A stretch of DNA of 64,000 bases from JAVBWO01 sp036677375 (GTDB lineage: Bacteria > Bacillota > Dehalobacteriia > UBA4068 > UBA4997): assembly GCA_036677375.1 (NCBI GenBank), contig JAVBWO010000024.1, positions 248,001-312,000 of the forward strand. Direction: 5' to 3'. Under the pieces are notes generated by a model, which worked only from the letters and a program-made list of their open reading frames with translations, did not search any database and was not told the DNA's origin. The translations under genes were made by a program, and so were the position numbers. How positions within the stretch are numbered: position 1 is the stretch's first letter; each line of letters starts with the position of its first letter. Below are positions 49,168 to 58,311 of the stretch, piece after piece.

Positions 49168-50562
49168 TCATAATCCCAAAGCATACCTGTCAAATGGCGC
49201 TCTCACATCTTCCGCCCGCAGAATACTCTCCGCCACCCCGGTCAAAGCATCGGGAGCATCGTCGTGGAGATTGACTCCTTGCCGCTGATAATCCAAGATA
49301 TCCCTGGCAAAATCACTCCAGCGCCGCTGCCAATCCTCAGGGAAATAAACATGCTCCATCACCCAGGTGGCATGGGAGAGGATACGCGCTTCTTTGTTGC
49401 CTGCCTGATGAAACCAGGTTACCGTGGTGGCGGTACTGCCGTATTTCTCCTGCATAATACGCTTTAAGTTCCGGGCAAAACCCCGGCCGCCATTATTGCT
49501 CTCGATTCTGGCCAACTTAACGCTATGCTTCAGCAAAAGCTCCACCAAGGCCGGTTCCGTTACTTCCATGGGCTCCTGAGTATAGAGAATATCCAGGATA
49601 AAGACATCTCCCTGCCAAACACCGTAAAGAATAGCGCACAAAAAATCCTGTCCGCAATCGGCTGTATCAGTATAGCAAGCAATCTCCGTAAAATCGCCCG
49701 GCGGAGTTTGGTAGGTTCTAAAACCTTGGTAGAGCCTGCCCTTGATATCAATGGGCTGCTGTTGGTAATTGGCGGCGGCAATATCCCTGGCCATATCGGC
49801 AAGACGCATGCGGTAAGACCGTTCACTTAAGATCGCAGGGCAAAGCATCTCGCCTTTTTCATTCATGGCGGGAAACAAGAGCCATTGAAAAGGCCGCCCC
49901 TCTGCCTGAAAATGGGCGGCCGCCCGGCCCGCCAGATCCCCTTTGGCCCAGCGGGTCATAACGATAAGGATCTTACCGCCTTCTTCCAACCGAGACAACA
50001 TGGTGTTGACAAACCAATCCCATAGCTTGTCCAGATGACAGCGATTATAGGCTTCGGTGGCATTTTTAATGATGTCGTCAATGATCAGGATATTACAGCC
50101 AAAACCTGTAGCGGTACCACCGGGAGAAGTTGCTAAATAATTGGCGTATTGTCCCGCAAGGCTCCAAAGACCCGCAGCAGCATCGCCCCGTTTGATACGG
50201 CTTCTTGGAAAAATATCCCGGTAGATCACTTTCTTGCCATCGCCCCGTTCCATGGCAATGGTATCCCTTACCCCTTTGGAAAAAGCACCGGAAAGCACCT
50301 CATTATAGCTGCCGGTCATAATTTTGATGCTGGGCTCGACCCCCAGAAGCCATTGGGTGAAATGCTGCGCTGTGCGACTTTTGCCATGGCGCGGCGGCAT
50401 ATTCACAATCAGTGCATCATCCGGAGAATCATAAAAATCTTGCAGTTTCCGGCAAAATTCCTGCAAAAAAACCCGTTCTTCCTGATAGAAGTCCGGGTCG
50501 ATCAAGGTGCAATACCGATAAAAATCTCTTCTTGCCAGCTCCAGTTCCATTTGCCGCAACAA
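49168..50562 (-). CDS. terL: Phage terminase large subunit
   Basis: The packaging motor ATPase/nuclease, at least 464 residues. Walker A is in MPPRHGKSRTAQHF near residue 55, Walker B in CNILIIDDIIKNA near 155, motif III near VMTRWAKGDLAGRA. The nuclease domain contains YTDTADCGQDF, ARIESNNGGRGFARN and a late DDAPDALTGVAE with acidic metal ligands. The frame's first TTG is at 50562, but AAGGAGG lies about 24 bases upstream; an in-frame ATC at 50577 would be at ideal spacing. The true start is thus uncertain. No small terminase gene precedes it; one lies about 12.6 kb away. Confidence 0.93.
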   Translation of the reverse strand: MLRQMELELARRDFYRYCTLIDPDFYQEERVFLQEFCRKLQDFYDSPDDALIVNMPPRHGKSRTAQHFTQWLLGVEPSIKIMTGSYNEVLSGAFSKGVRDTIAMERGDGKKVIYRDIFPRSRIKRGDAAAGLWSLAGQYANYLATSPGGTATGFGCNILIIDDIIKNATEAYNRCHLDKLWDWFVNTMLSRLEEGGKILIVMTRWAKGDLAGRAAAHFQAEGRPFQWLLFPAMNEKGEMLCPAILSERSYRMRLADMARDIAAANYQQQPIDIKGRLYQGFRTYQTPPGDFTEIACYTDTADCGQDFLCAILYGVWQGDVFILDILYTQEPMEVTEPALVELLLKHSVKLARIESNNGGRGFARNLKRIMQEKYGSTATTVTWFHQAGNKEARILSHATWVMEHVYFPEDWQRRWSDFARDILDYQRQGVNLHDDAPDALTGVAESILRAEDVRAPFDRYALGL

Positions 50563-51013
50563 ATGTTTTTCTGCGATCCCGATCCCTCCTTTTAGGTTCT
50601 TGTTTCAGGCTCCCGGTATGGTTTTTACCATGCCGTAAGCCTTAGCTTTACAGTTTACAGTATAGCAAAGGATTTTTGCCATTACATCCGCATTCTTCAG
50701 CCATTTTGCCGTCCATTCAAGCCAGCTTTTTATCGTTGGCAGTCTCCTACAAAAGCAATCCATAGGGATACCACGCTTTTTACCTTTCACTTCTGCTTTT
50801 TCTCCTTTTTGCTTTTTATTTCTCTTTTTCCCCTTCCCTTGTATCTGCGCTTCCTATTCCGTTTTTAAAAAGTGCTTTTCAGAACCCGCTTTTTGTCAAC
50901 GGCCATATCACAATTGTTCCAGACCGTTTTACTTCATCTTTTCTGTCTCCAGCACTTGACCAAGGCTATGGTATCTTCGGCTCCGCCGATCAAACCAACT
51001 GTGTTCTTTTAAC
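50563..51013. other. Junction between phage module and host-type genes
   Basis: About 450 bases with no supported gene. A 61-codon minus-strand frame (50605-50790, MKGKKRGIPMDCFC) has no family and a weak start. This is where the small terminase gene would be expected. I see no integrase, direct repeat or tRNA gene marking an attachment site. Confidence 0.5.
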
Positions 51014-51042
51014 ACAAAAAGACCCGTCATCAGACGGGTCTT
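51014..51042 (-). terminator. Terminator after azlD
   Basis: Minus-strand AAGACCCGTC pairs with GACGGGTCTT around a 4-base loop and is followed by TTTTTG, 33 bases after azlD. It separates azlCD from the phage module. Confidence 0.9.
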
Positions 51043-51074
51043 GCACCTTCTTATTATCTTATCAAGAATATGTA

Positions 51075-51392
51075 TCAAAATATCGGCAAAAGCCTTTCCA
51101 CGATAAAGACCACCGCCGTCGCACCCAATGCCACAGTGATGAGCCCTTTGCCCCAATAAGCCAAAAGGATGGCGGCAACCAAGCCGCTAGAAGCAGAAAT
51201 CAAGGAAGCAGTTGAAGAAAATGCATCGGGAAAGATCATAGCAGCCAGTACCGCATAAGGGATATAAGTTAAGTACAACTGGATAAAACGGTTCTCGATC
51301 TTCTTTTTAAAAATCACCAGGGGCAATACCCGGGGCAGGTATGTTACCGCCGCCATAATAATAATGCCAATTATGATCCTGCTATATGACAT
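51075..51392 (-). CDS. azlD: Branched-chain amino acid exporter small subunit AzlD
   Basis: A 105-residue membrane protein with four hydrophobic stretches (IIIGIIIMAAVTYLPRVLPL at the start, then QLYLTYIPYAVLAAMIFPDA, VAAILLAYWGKGLITVALGA, VFIVERLLPIF). TYLPRVLPL and IPYAVLAA are typical of AzlD. It overlaps the azlC 3' end by 11 bases, as usual for these two-subunit exporters. Confidence 0.92.
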   Translation of the reverse strand: MSYSRIIIGIIIMAAVTYLPRVLPLVIFKKKIENRFIQLYLTYIPYAVLAAMIFPDAFSSTASLISASSGLVAAILLAYWGKGLITVALGATAVVFIVERLLPIF

Positions 51393-52143
51393 CAGGCTTT
51401 TCCCTCCCTTCTTGGGACGCTTTCGGTTCCTCGGGCTTATCCGCGAACCATAAAGCAGCTAGAGCAGGAGCCACGATAGCGCAGATAATAATGACCCAAC
51501 CGCTCCCTATGGTATTCAAGCCGGGGGTAAAGCGCAGAAAACAACTGACTGCGGCGGCAACGATCACCGTAAAGGTCACCGGCCGGAGTTTTCTGGCAGG
51601 CGGAATGATCACCGCAACAAACATACCATAGATTGCAATGCCCAGAGCGCTCCTGAGCGATACAGGCAACAGGCTGACAGCGGTAGCGCCGATTAAGGTT
51701 CCCATTGTCCAGCCAATATAAGGGAACAGGAAAATGCCGGCAAAGTACTGCGCGGTAATAACCCCCGGTTGCTGCATGGATACGGCAAAAATCTCATCGC
51801 TGTCACCAAAGGCCAAAAGGCAGCGCTGCCAAGTGGAGATCTTAGGATCCAACTTTTGAGAAAGAGAAATGCCCATTAAAATATAACGCACATTGATAAT
51901 AAAGGTGGTAATCGCAATCTCCAAATAATTGCTGCCGGATAAGATCAAAGCAGTACCGGCAAATTGCCCCGATGAGGTGAAATTGCTCATGGAAATCAGA
52001 ATCGCGCTCCAAACGGGGAGATGATGCTCCGTCGTCATCATGCCAAAAGTAATGGCAACAGAAAGATAGCCAAGAAAGATGGGGAATCCATCAAGCAACC
52101 CTTTGCGAAAAGGTGGGGGAGGCTCTGCGGCTTCGTTTGTCAT
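51382..52143 (-). CDS. azlC: Branched-chain amino acid exporter large subunit AzlC
   Basis: A 253-residue polytopic membrane protein. The family pattern is visible: GFPIFLGYLSVAITFGMMTT, SMSNFTSSGQFAGTALILSG, NVRYILMGISLSQKLDPKIS and AFGDSDEIFAVSM. With AzlD it exports branched-chain or related amino acids. GAGAGG lies before ATG 52143. The C-terminus is a charged tail that overlaps azlD. Confidence 0.94.
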   Translation of the reverse strand: MTNEAAEPPPPFRKGLLDGFPIFLGYLSVAITFGMMTTEHHLPVWSAILISMSNFTSSGQFAGTALILSGSNYLEIAITTFIINVRYILMGISLSQKLDPKISTWQRCLLAFGDSDEIFAVSMQQPGVITAQYFAGIFLFPYIGWTMGTLIGATAVSLLPVSLRSALGIAIYGMFVAVIIPPARKLRPVTFTVIVAAAVSCFLRFTPGLNTIGSGWVIIICAIVAPALAALWFADKPEEPKASQEGREKPDVI

Positions 52144-52235
52144 GTCAAATACCTCTCCATTTCAAATTGATTAAAAATCAAGGCGTCTCAAATAAACCTT
52201 ATTTTGTGGAATTCATAATAATGCCTTGTACTTTT

Positions 52236-52265
52236 ATTATAACTTAAATCTCATTTTAAAATCAA
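52236..52265 (-). promoter_or_regulatory. Probable azlCD promoter
   Basis: Minus-strand TTGATT (52260-52265) and TATAAT (52236-52241) are 18 bases apart, about 95 bases before azlC. The -10 box is perfect and the -35 box is partial. The remaining 52266-52566 contains AT-rich intergenic sequence. Confidence 0.55.
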
Positions 52266-52566
52266 TGTCCGAATAAACATAAATGCCGGACCATTTTAGT
52301 CAATTCAAACACAAGACAGCTACCTGCTGATAAATAGATTAAGACAAGAAATCACCTATGATTCCAAAACCGCCGCAAGCTTTTATTTTGTATTTTCTTG
52401 TAATAAAGAATCGTAAGGTATTCAATAATTTCATTCCAACAAGAGTTCTTCTGATTTGATCTTTTACGGATCCGGACAGCAGTTTGCTTTTACCGGGTAA
52501 ATCGTGTAAAATAACCTTGTTCAAGCAAAAAATAAAGAAAATTGATCTGCAATCAAGAGGTGTATG

Positions 52567-53301
52567 ATGAAAAAAGTAGTACTGATCACCGGAGCCTCTC
52601 GGGGTATCGGCAGGGCAAGCGCCCAGCTTTTTGCCCACGCGGGCTACCGGGTAGCCATCAATTACCGTCAAAGCAGGGAAACGGCGGAAAACTTAGCTGC
52701 CTCTTTACAGGAACAAGGCTTTGCCGCCATGGCGGTAGCGGCTGATGTTTCCTGCCAGGAGCAGGTTCAGACCATGGCGGCAAAGATCACGACAGCCTGG
52801 GGAGGTATCGACGTTTTGATCAACAATGCCGGTATTGCTCAGCAGAAGCTCTTTACCGATATTACGCCTGCCGACTGGCAGCGGATGTTTGACATCCATG
52901 TCATGGGAGCGTTTCACTGCTGCCAGGCAGTTCTTCCCGGAATGCTGCATCAGAAAGACGGGCGTATCCTTAATGTTTCCTCCATTTGGGGACTCACCGG
53001 CGCTTCCTGCGAGGTACATTATTCCGCCGCCAAAGCCGCTTTGATCGGTATGACTAAAGCCCTGGCAAAAGAATTAGGTCCTTCCCATATTACAGTGAAC
53101 TGCGTAGCCCCCGGTGTGACCGACACGGATATGAACGCTCACTTGGATAGAGCAACTCTCGCCGCACTGAAAGAAGAAACTCCCTTAGGCTCTTTAGGCA
53201 CCCCAGAAGACGTTGCCCACGCTCTGTTTTTTTTAGCAAGTGAGGAAGCATCCTTTATTACCGGGCAAATCATCAGCCCCAACGGCGGTATGGTGATTTA
53301 A
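52567..53301 (+). CDS. Short-chain dehydrogenase/reductase (FabG-like)
   Basis: A 244-residue SDR. The NAD(P)-binding TGASRGIGRAS is at about 8-18, NNAGIA near 86, and the catalytic set is Ser in NVSSIWG, then Tyr and Lys in YSAAKAAL near 150. FITGQIISPNGGMVI ends the protein. It resembles 3-oxoacyl-ACP reductase but no fatty-acid genes are nearby, so the substrate is open. ATG 52567 (second of two adjacent ATGs) has the better spacing from AGAGGTG. Confidence 0.9.
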   Translation: MKKVVLITGASRGIGRASAQLFAHAGYRVAINYRQSRETAENLAASLQEQGFAAMAVAADVSCQEQVQTMAAKITTAWGGIDVLINNAGIAQQKLFTDITPADWQRMFDIHVMGAFHCCQAVLPGMLHQKDGRILNVSSIWGLTGASCEVHYSAAKAALIGMTKALAKELGPSHITVNCVAPGVTDTDMNAHLDRATLAALKEETPLGSLGTPEDVAHALFFLASEEASFITGQIISPNGGMVI

Positions 53302-53411
53302 GTTTTTCCAACTGCTGAAAACATGTAGAGTTGATTTTCACTTATCAATTTCGCCCCGACATCTTTGACAACTTTATCGCTATCATACCTCAGACATCCT
53401 GAAACAATGCC

Positions 53412-53455
53412 AAAGCGCCTTCTGCCCTTAGTTTTTTAAAGAGAAGGTGCTTTTT
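53412..53455 (+). terminator. Terminator after the SDR gene
   Basis: AAAGCGCCTTCT pairs with AGAAGGTGCTTT (one G-U) and ends in TTTTT, about 110 bases after the stop codon. Confidence 0.75.
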
Positions 53456-53653
53456 GATATTATTACATCTATTATTCCGTCTTGAGATGAGATTTGTTGC
53501 CAATAAACTCTTTCAATTTAACCTTTAACACAATTTTATTTTGCATGATGATTCATTAATAATATTCATGATCTTAGCCTTTTACCGGACTCCTATCCAA
53601 CGGCGCCTTACCTGTGCTCACTAAGGCCAATTCATACCTCATATGATACGTTT

Positions 53654-54994
53654 CTAACCCAAGGCTTGCTGCAGCAGTTGTACCACAGCCGGGATTTCTT
53701 CCAGCTGTACCCCTGCGAAACCGATACGCACGCCTTCCGCCCGAGGCATCAAACGGATACCCGCCCGGGCGGCACGCTCTGCCAGTTCCTGGGGAGAAAG
53801 CATCTTGTCAAGAGAAATATCCAAGCAGAGAGCTGTTTCCTGCAAAGTCATATGAATCGCATCGCCGAAGGCTCTGTTCAACTCCGTCAGAAAAAGCTGG
53901 CTTTTAGCAGCATATACCTTGCGTAACCGCCGCAAGTGCCGTTCCAGCTGTCCTTCCCGGATATAGCGGGCCAAGGCCAACTGCTCAATTTTAGAAGAAG
54001 TCTGATTATAGTGGTCCATCTTCTTCCGATAGCTGTCAACCAAAGACAATGGCAGCACCATATAGGCAATACGCACCGCAGGCAAGAGCAGCTTAGAAAA
54101 AGAACCGATATAGATTACCTCATCCGCTCCGGCCATCCCTTGCATAGCAGGAATAGGCCGGGCATTATAACGCAGCTCGCCGTTATTGTCATCCTCAATG
54201 ATCAGGGCGCTCCGCTCCTGGCCCCAGTTCAGGATATCGTAACGTCTGCTTAAGCTGATCGGCCGCGCCGATGGGTTCAGGAAAAGCACATTCACGCCGG
54301 AATTTTGCAAAGCGGCAAGGGTCACGCCATCGCCGTCCGCTGCCACATGTTCAATTTGCCAATGATAATCACGGAAAACCTGCTCTGCCTGACTGAAACC
54401 GGGCTCTTCAAAACCAACCCGCCGGGGGCTTTCTCCCAGCAAGCTGCAGAGTAAATACAAAAGCGGCTGTATCCCAGCGCCTACCAGGATCTGTTCCGGT
54501 ATTGCGGCCACGCCCCGCACGCTGTAGCCATAGGAAGCCAGCGCCTGCCGCAGCTCTTCCTCACCCTGTTGAGCACCATAGGTCGACACAACCTGCGGCG
54601 AATTCAACACATCCTTGATATAACTCCGCCAAAGCTTCGTATCAAAGCTGGCACTGTCGATGCAGTCGCTGCTCAAATTATAACGGTAGCTGATTTTTTC
54701 CCTCTTTAAACCCGGCGCAGCAACTTGTCTGGTGCGGCGTATTTCCTGCGGTGCCGCCGCGAAATAGCCCCGCTGCGGCTTATTCTCCACATAACCCTCT
54801 ATGCAAAGCTGTTGATAAGCATTTTCAATGGTAGTACGGGAAAGACGAAGTCCCGCCGCCATCTTCCGGATCGAAGGCAGCTTTTCCCCTTTCCGAATAT
54901 TCCCACCCAAGACGCCTTTTTTGATGCTTTCGTAGAGCTGAACATAGAGCGGTGTTTTGCTTTGCGCATCCAATACCAGAAAATCATAGATCAC
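53654..54994 (-). CDS. pdxR: MocR-family regulator, probably PdxR
   Basis: A 446-residue fusion of a GntR-type winged helix (residues 1-75, KLPSIRKMAAGLRLSRTTIENAYQQL split across it) with an aminotransferase-like domain that binds PLP. The PLP lysine is in IGSFSKLLLPAVRIAY near 300, and IIEDDNNGELRY precedes it. Most MocR proteins have TPSHQ-P in the active site; here the corresponding segment is LNPSARPISLS. The start is a GTG at 54994. Divergence from a pyridoxal/pyridoxamine kinase gene suggests PLP-responsive control of vitamin B6 salvage. Confidence 0.9.
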   Translation of the reverse strand: MIYDFLVLDAQSKTPLYVQLYESIKKGVLGGNIRKGEKLPSIRKMAAGLRLSRTTIENAYQQLCIEGYVENKPQRGYFAAAPQEIRRTRQVAAPGLKREKISYRYNLSSDCIDSASFDTKLWRSYIKDVLNSPQVVSTYGAQQGEEELRQALASYGYSVRGVAAIPEQILVGAGIQPLLYLLCSLLGESPRRVGFEEPGFSQAEQVFRDYHWQIEHVAADGDGVTLAALQNSGVNVLFLNPSARPISLSRRYDILNWGQERSALIIEDDNNGELRYNARPIPAMQGMAGADEVIYIGSFSKLLLPAVRIAYMVLPLSLVDSYRKKMDHYNQTSSKIEQLALARYIREGQLERHLRRLRKVYAAKSQLFLTELNRAFGDAIHMTLQETALCLDISLDKMLSPQELAERAARAGIRLMPRAEGVRIGFAGVQLEEIPAVVQLLQQALG

Positions 54995-55306
54995 GCTTTC
55001 CCTTCTTTCTCATTTATAACCTTTAGAACACATTTGCGTCTACCGGGAAATTTTATACCGGGATCTTATTCGTGTACTTTGATAATTGTCAAGCCAATCG
55101 TAATTACAAAATCGTTTGCCGCTTATTCTTCTATAACACAGGCCATATTCTTTTATGAATCCGTTACCATATGTAGGCATTGACCCAGCTTTCCCTTTTG
55201 TCAATGTGTTCAGTTCATAGTCAATTTTTTCAGATATGGTGCTTTTATCATTCAAGTTGCAGATCAAAACAAACTGTCCTGGTTAAAAAAAGTAAAATTG
55301 GCTATT

Positions 55307-55335
55307 TTGAATGCACAGTTTTTTGTTATTATTAT
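55307..55335 (+). promoter_or_regulatory. Promoter of the pyridoxamine kinase gene
   Basis: TTGAAT (55307-55312) and TATTAT (55330-55335) are separated by 17 bases in the pdxR/pdxK divergent region, 33 bases before the gene's start codon. PdxR would be expected to bind just upstream (about 55230-55305), where AT-rich sequence with a CTGGTTA/TTGGCT pair occurs. The operator itself I cannot define. Confidence 0.6.
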
Positions 55336-55368
55336 AGCATGACTTTAATAAAGTACAAGAGGTGTAAA

Positions 55369-56214
55369 ATGAAACCTTTACAACGTGTTGCAGCCATTCA
55401 TGATATGTCCGGTTTTGGTAAATGTTCCCTGACAGTCGCTCTGCCCATTTTATCCGCCGCCGGCATCGAAACCTGTCCGATTCCCACTGCTATTTTATCC
55501 ACTCATACCGGAGGCTTCGAAGGCTTTACCTTCCGTGATCTCACCGATGATATGGTTCCCATCGCTGACCATTGGAAGTCCCTGGATATCCGTTTCGCTG
55601 CTCTTTATACCGGCTTTTTGGGCTCGCCTCAACAAGTTAAGATTGTCGAATATATTTTCGACCAATTTAAAACGGATGAAACCCTCATTTTGGTAGACCC
55701 AGTCATGGCAGATAATGGCCGGCTTTATTCCGTTTTTGATATGGACATGGTACGCAATATGAAAGATCTTGCCGCCAAAGCGGATATCCTGGTACCCAAT
55801 ATGACAGAAGCCGCTTTTCTTTTAGGTGAAGAATACCGTGAACTGCCCTATACCGAAGATTATGTAAGGCATATTGCCACTTCTTTAGGGGATTTAGGCC
55901 CCTCCAAGGTCATTATCACAGGTGTTGCCTCTGATGAGAATCATTTAGGCGCCGCCTGCTATGATAAATCCACCGGCGACCTATCCTGGCATTTGTGTGA
56001 CCGGGCGGAGGGCTACTTTCACGGTACTGGCGATGTATTCGCCAGCTTCCTCTTAGCCAGCATTCTGAACGGACAAGCTCTGGGTAATGCCACACAGCTG
56101 GCGGTGGATCTGACGCAAGCCGCTATCCTGCGCACCATAGAACGCAATACCCCTCGTAGGGAAGGCGTTGATTTTGAAGGTGTCCTGCCCCAGATGATCA
56201 AGCGGCTGCTCTAA
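55369..56214 (+). CDS. Pyridoxal/pyridoxamine kinase
   Basis: A 281-residue ribokinase-fold enzyme that phosphorylates B6 vitamers. It starts MKPLQRVAAIHDMSGFGKCS, has PIPTAILSTHTGGFEGFTFRD near 36, DPVMADNGRLYSVFDMDMV near 112, PNMTEAAFLLG near 143, and the ATP/catalytic GYFHGTGDVFASFLLASIL near 215-233. AGAGGTG precedes ATG 55369; the longer frame upstream runs through the promoter. It is transcribed away from pdxR. Confidence 0.94.
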   Translation: MKPLQRVAAIHDMSGFGKCSLTVALPILSAAGIETCPIPTAILSTHTGGFEGFTFRDLTDDMVPIADHWKSLDIRFAALYTGFLGSPQQVKIVEYIFDQFKTDETLILVDPVMADNGRLYSVFDMDMVRNMKDLAAKADILVPNMTEAAFLLGEEYRELPYTEDYVRHIATSLGDLGPSKVIITGVASDENHLGAACYDKSTGDLSWHLCDRAEGYFHGTGDVFASFLLASILNGQALGNATQLAVDLTQAAILRTIERNTPRREGVDFEGVLPQMIKRLL

Positions 56215-56775
56215 CCGGTTTCTTCTGCCGCGTGGCTTTTAGTCTACATCTGCTTTAGTGGCAAAAAAATTGGTAATGGCTCTCAAGACTTTTCTGTTTG
56301 TTTGTCCATCATTGCAGGCGACTACTTCCGCCATTTTCTTTAATCTGATCCAGGTTTTCCCTTTGACTCGTTTATGCCATTCTGCCGATACCTGTTTTTC
56401 CTTTATCGAGCCCTAATGGCTTTCTTCCCCGACATGCCGAGACATTTTCAAACCACGCCACACAAAAAAACTTACCGGCAGTTAAAATAATATAATCTTT
56501 TTTGTTTTAATTGCTGCTTTTTAGTTAGCAGAATGCTAAAAAATATACTTACAAGAAAAACAACTGCTTAGCAGTTGTTTTTTTGTTATGCTTCTTATAT
56601 AATAAGGTGGGTTTTCAAAAGCAGCTATCGTTGCCTGACATTTTTTTATCAGTTTATAAGCAACTTTTAATTTCAGTTTACATTCTCGATTTCACCATAC
56701 ATGTTTCATTTTGGCATCACAACTCTATCTTTTCTGTCATTACCTTAATTTTCTTAAAATGAAAAGGAGTACACA
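56215..56775. other. Gene-free interval between pyridoxamine kinase and pyrophosphatase
   Basis: Apart from the terminator at 56557-56584 I see no gene, RNA or repeat in this 561-base, AT-rich stretch. Confidence 0.5.
56557..56584 (+). terminator. Terminator after the pyridoxamine kinase gene
   Basis: AACAACTGC pairs with GCAGTTGTT around TTA and is followed by TTTTT. It lies 340 bases after the stop codon, so an unrecognised small gene or long 3' UTR may precede it. Confidence 0.75.
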
Positions 56776-57309
56776 ATGAGTAATATCTGGCATGATATGA
56801 GCCCTAAGCGCATTACACCAACGGATTTTATCGCCGTTATCGAGATCAGAAAGGGCAGTAAAAAGAAGTATGAACTGGATAAAGAAACAGGGTATATCAT
56901 ACTGGACAGGATTCTTCATACCTCAACCCATTATCCGGCCAATTACGGTTTTATTCCACGCACCTATGGCGATGACCTGGACCCTCTGGATGTCCTGGTG
57001 CTTTGCTCAGAAGAGATCGAACCCCTTACTTTGGTGCGATGCTATCCCATCGGCGTGATTTCCATGATCGACAATGGCAGAAACGATGAGAAGATTATCG
57101 CCATCCCTTTCAATGACCCAAACTACAATACTTGTATGTCCCTAGCCGATCTACCAGCACACATTTTCGAAGAGATGTCCCACTTCTTCAGCGTTTATAA
57201 AGCATTGGAGAATAAGCAAACCGCGGTCAACGAGGTCAGTGGTCCGGAGGAAGCGATTAAGGTCATTGCAAAATCCATTGAAAGCTATATTGAACACTAT
57301 TGCCGTTAG
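56776..57309 (+). CDS. ppa: Family-I inorganic pyrophosphatase
   Basis: The 177-residue cytosolic enzyme hydrolyses pyrophosphate. Motifs: EIRKGSKKKYELDKETGYI at about 24-42 with substrate-binding Lys residues, HYPANYGFIPRTYGDDLDPLDVLVL at about 54-78 with the signature D-D-x-D-P-L-D metal site, and DNGRNDEKIIAIP near 98-110. The end is shorter than E. coli Ppa but normal for Firmicutes. AAAGGAG precedes the start. It stands alone. Confidence 0.96.
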   Translation: MSNIWHDMSPKRITPTDFIAVIEIRKGSKKKYELDKETGYIILDRILHTSTHYPANYGFIPRTYGDDLDPLDVLVLCSEEIEPLTLVRCYPIGVISMIDNGRNDEKIIAIPFNDPNYNTCMSLADLPAHIFEEMSHFFSVYKALENKQTAVNEVSGPEEAIKVIAKSIESYIEHYCR

Positions 57310-57713
57310 GTATTCCATAGAACAATGTCATTTGATTTTAACTGCCATGACTGTCTTAAGGATTCAACCTTACAGTACTTCTCCATCCTACGGCATTGTT
57401 CAAAGCACTACAGTTACTGTAAGCTTTTGCAGTTTTGCATAATAACCCTTCTTTTTGCAACCCATATAACTATTAAAAAACACAAAAAACACCGCTCCTG
57501 CGTGTGTTTTTATTTTTTGTATTATTGATTTCTATTAACTTACATTTTGATAAGTGCCTATTCTTATGATTTGCATATCATGCCGGCTATTTTGCCTACA
57601 GGTCTCCTTTTTGCTCATCTGTTTCTTTTAATTTGTACACCTCACAATGTTTTCACCTTAAATTTTCATTTTTGCAATACGGCTTTTGATCTTTTCTTTT
57701 CAATAACATTATG
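57310..57713. other. Gene-free interval after ppa
   Basis: The 404-base AT-rich stretch contains the ppa terminator near 57486-57519 and nothing else I can support. Confidence 0.5.
57486..57519 (+). terminator. Probable terminator after ppa
   Basis: AACAC pairs with GTGTT around a 10-base loop, with TTTTTATTTTTT following. The stem is short, so strength is uncertain. Confidence 0.55.
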
Positions 57714-57995
57714 CTAAGTCCGGTGAAATGATCGGTACTCTTTCTTTTTATGTAAATATTTCTGGAAACCTATCAGAATCATCTCGGACATTTTTACTTT
57801 ATCTTCGATTCCGTTTTTAACGAACTCCCGGTAGAGCTTCGTCTTCTCTCCTAATAGTTTGATCCTGATCCATGAGGCCATTTGTGCATCATACGCATGA
57901 GAGTAACGCACAAATTCTTTCTTTGCCTCCTTGCTGAAAAACTTATACATTTTTAAATAGGTTTTTTTCATTTCCTGTGCTAACTCGTCGGACAC
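57714..57995 (-). CDS. Small basic protein of unknown function
   Basis: A 93-residue, Lys- and Met-rich helical protein (SDELAQEMKKTYLKMYKFFS, then EFVRYSHAYDAQMASWIRIK and VKMSEMILIGFQKYLHKKKE). The GTG start at 57995 has a very good AGGAGG 8 bases upstream, which supports a real gene. No family or motif is recognised. It is isolated between ppa and the kinase/regulator pair. Confidence 0.65.
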   Translation of the reverse strand: MSDELAQEMKKTYLKMYKFFSKEAKKEFVRYSHAYDAQMASWIRIKLLGEKTKLYREFVKNGIEDKVKMSEMILIGFQKYLHKKKEYRSFHRT

Positions 57996-58279
57996 GCAAG
58001 TCTCCTCCTAATCTACCAGCTCACAACTTAAACTACATTGCGCACGTCTGATCGAGTGGCTTTCGCATGCATAGAACCATTTTTATATGTCATTCCAGAA
58101 GCCAAAAGCCTTATACCAAAAGCATTTCAGCAAAGATTCAATTATTATGATGCTCTTGATCTAGCCATATTGAGCACCTGCTATAATGCGCAAAGAAACC
58201 TCTTCATGATGTAGTACATTCGCCACAGGATGAAATTTCCCTTCAAAATTTATAAGAAGAGATCGCTATGTATTCAATC

Positions 58280-58311
58280 AAAAAAAGAAGCCCTTATTGT
58301 TCAAGGGCTTC
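58280..58311 (-). terminator. Terminator overlapping the histidine kinase stop
   Basis: Minus-strand GAAGCCCTT pairs with AAGGGCTTC around a 7-base loop that contains the TAA stop of the kinase, followed by TTTTTTTG. Confidence 0.9.

Noticed and set aside
50605..50790. 61-codon ORF upstream of terL as a possible small terminase
   Set aside because: The sequence lacks the helix-turn-helix and AGYS pattern of small terminases; the 63.1-kb gene fits that family far better.
55230..55306. CTGGTTA and TTGGCT pair as the PdxR operator
   Set aside because: The match to any established MocR site is too weak to list as a feature; kept only as a remark.
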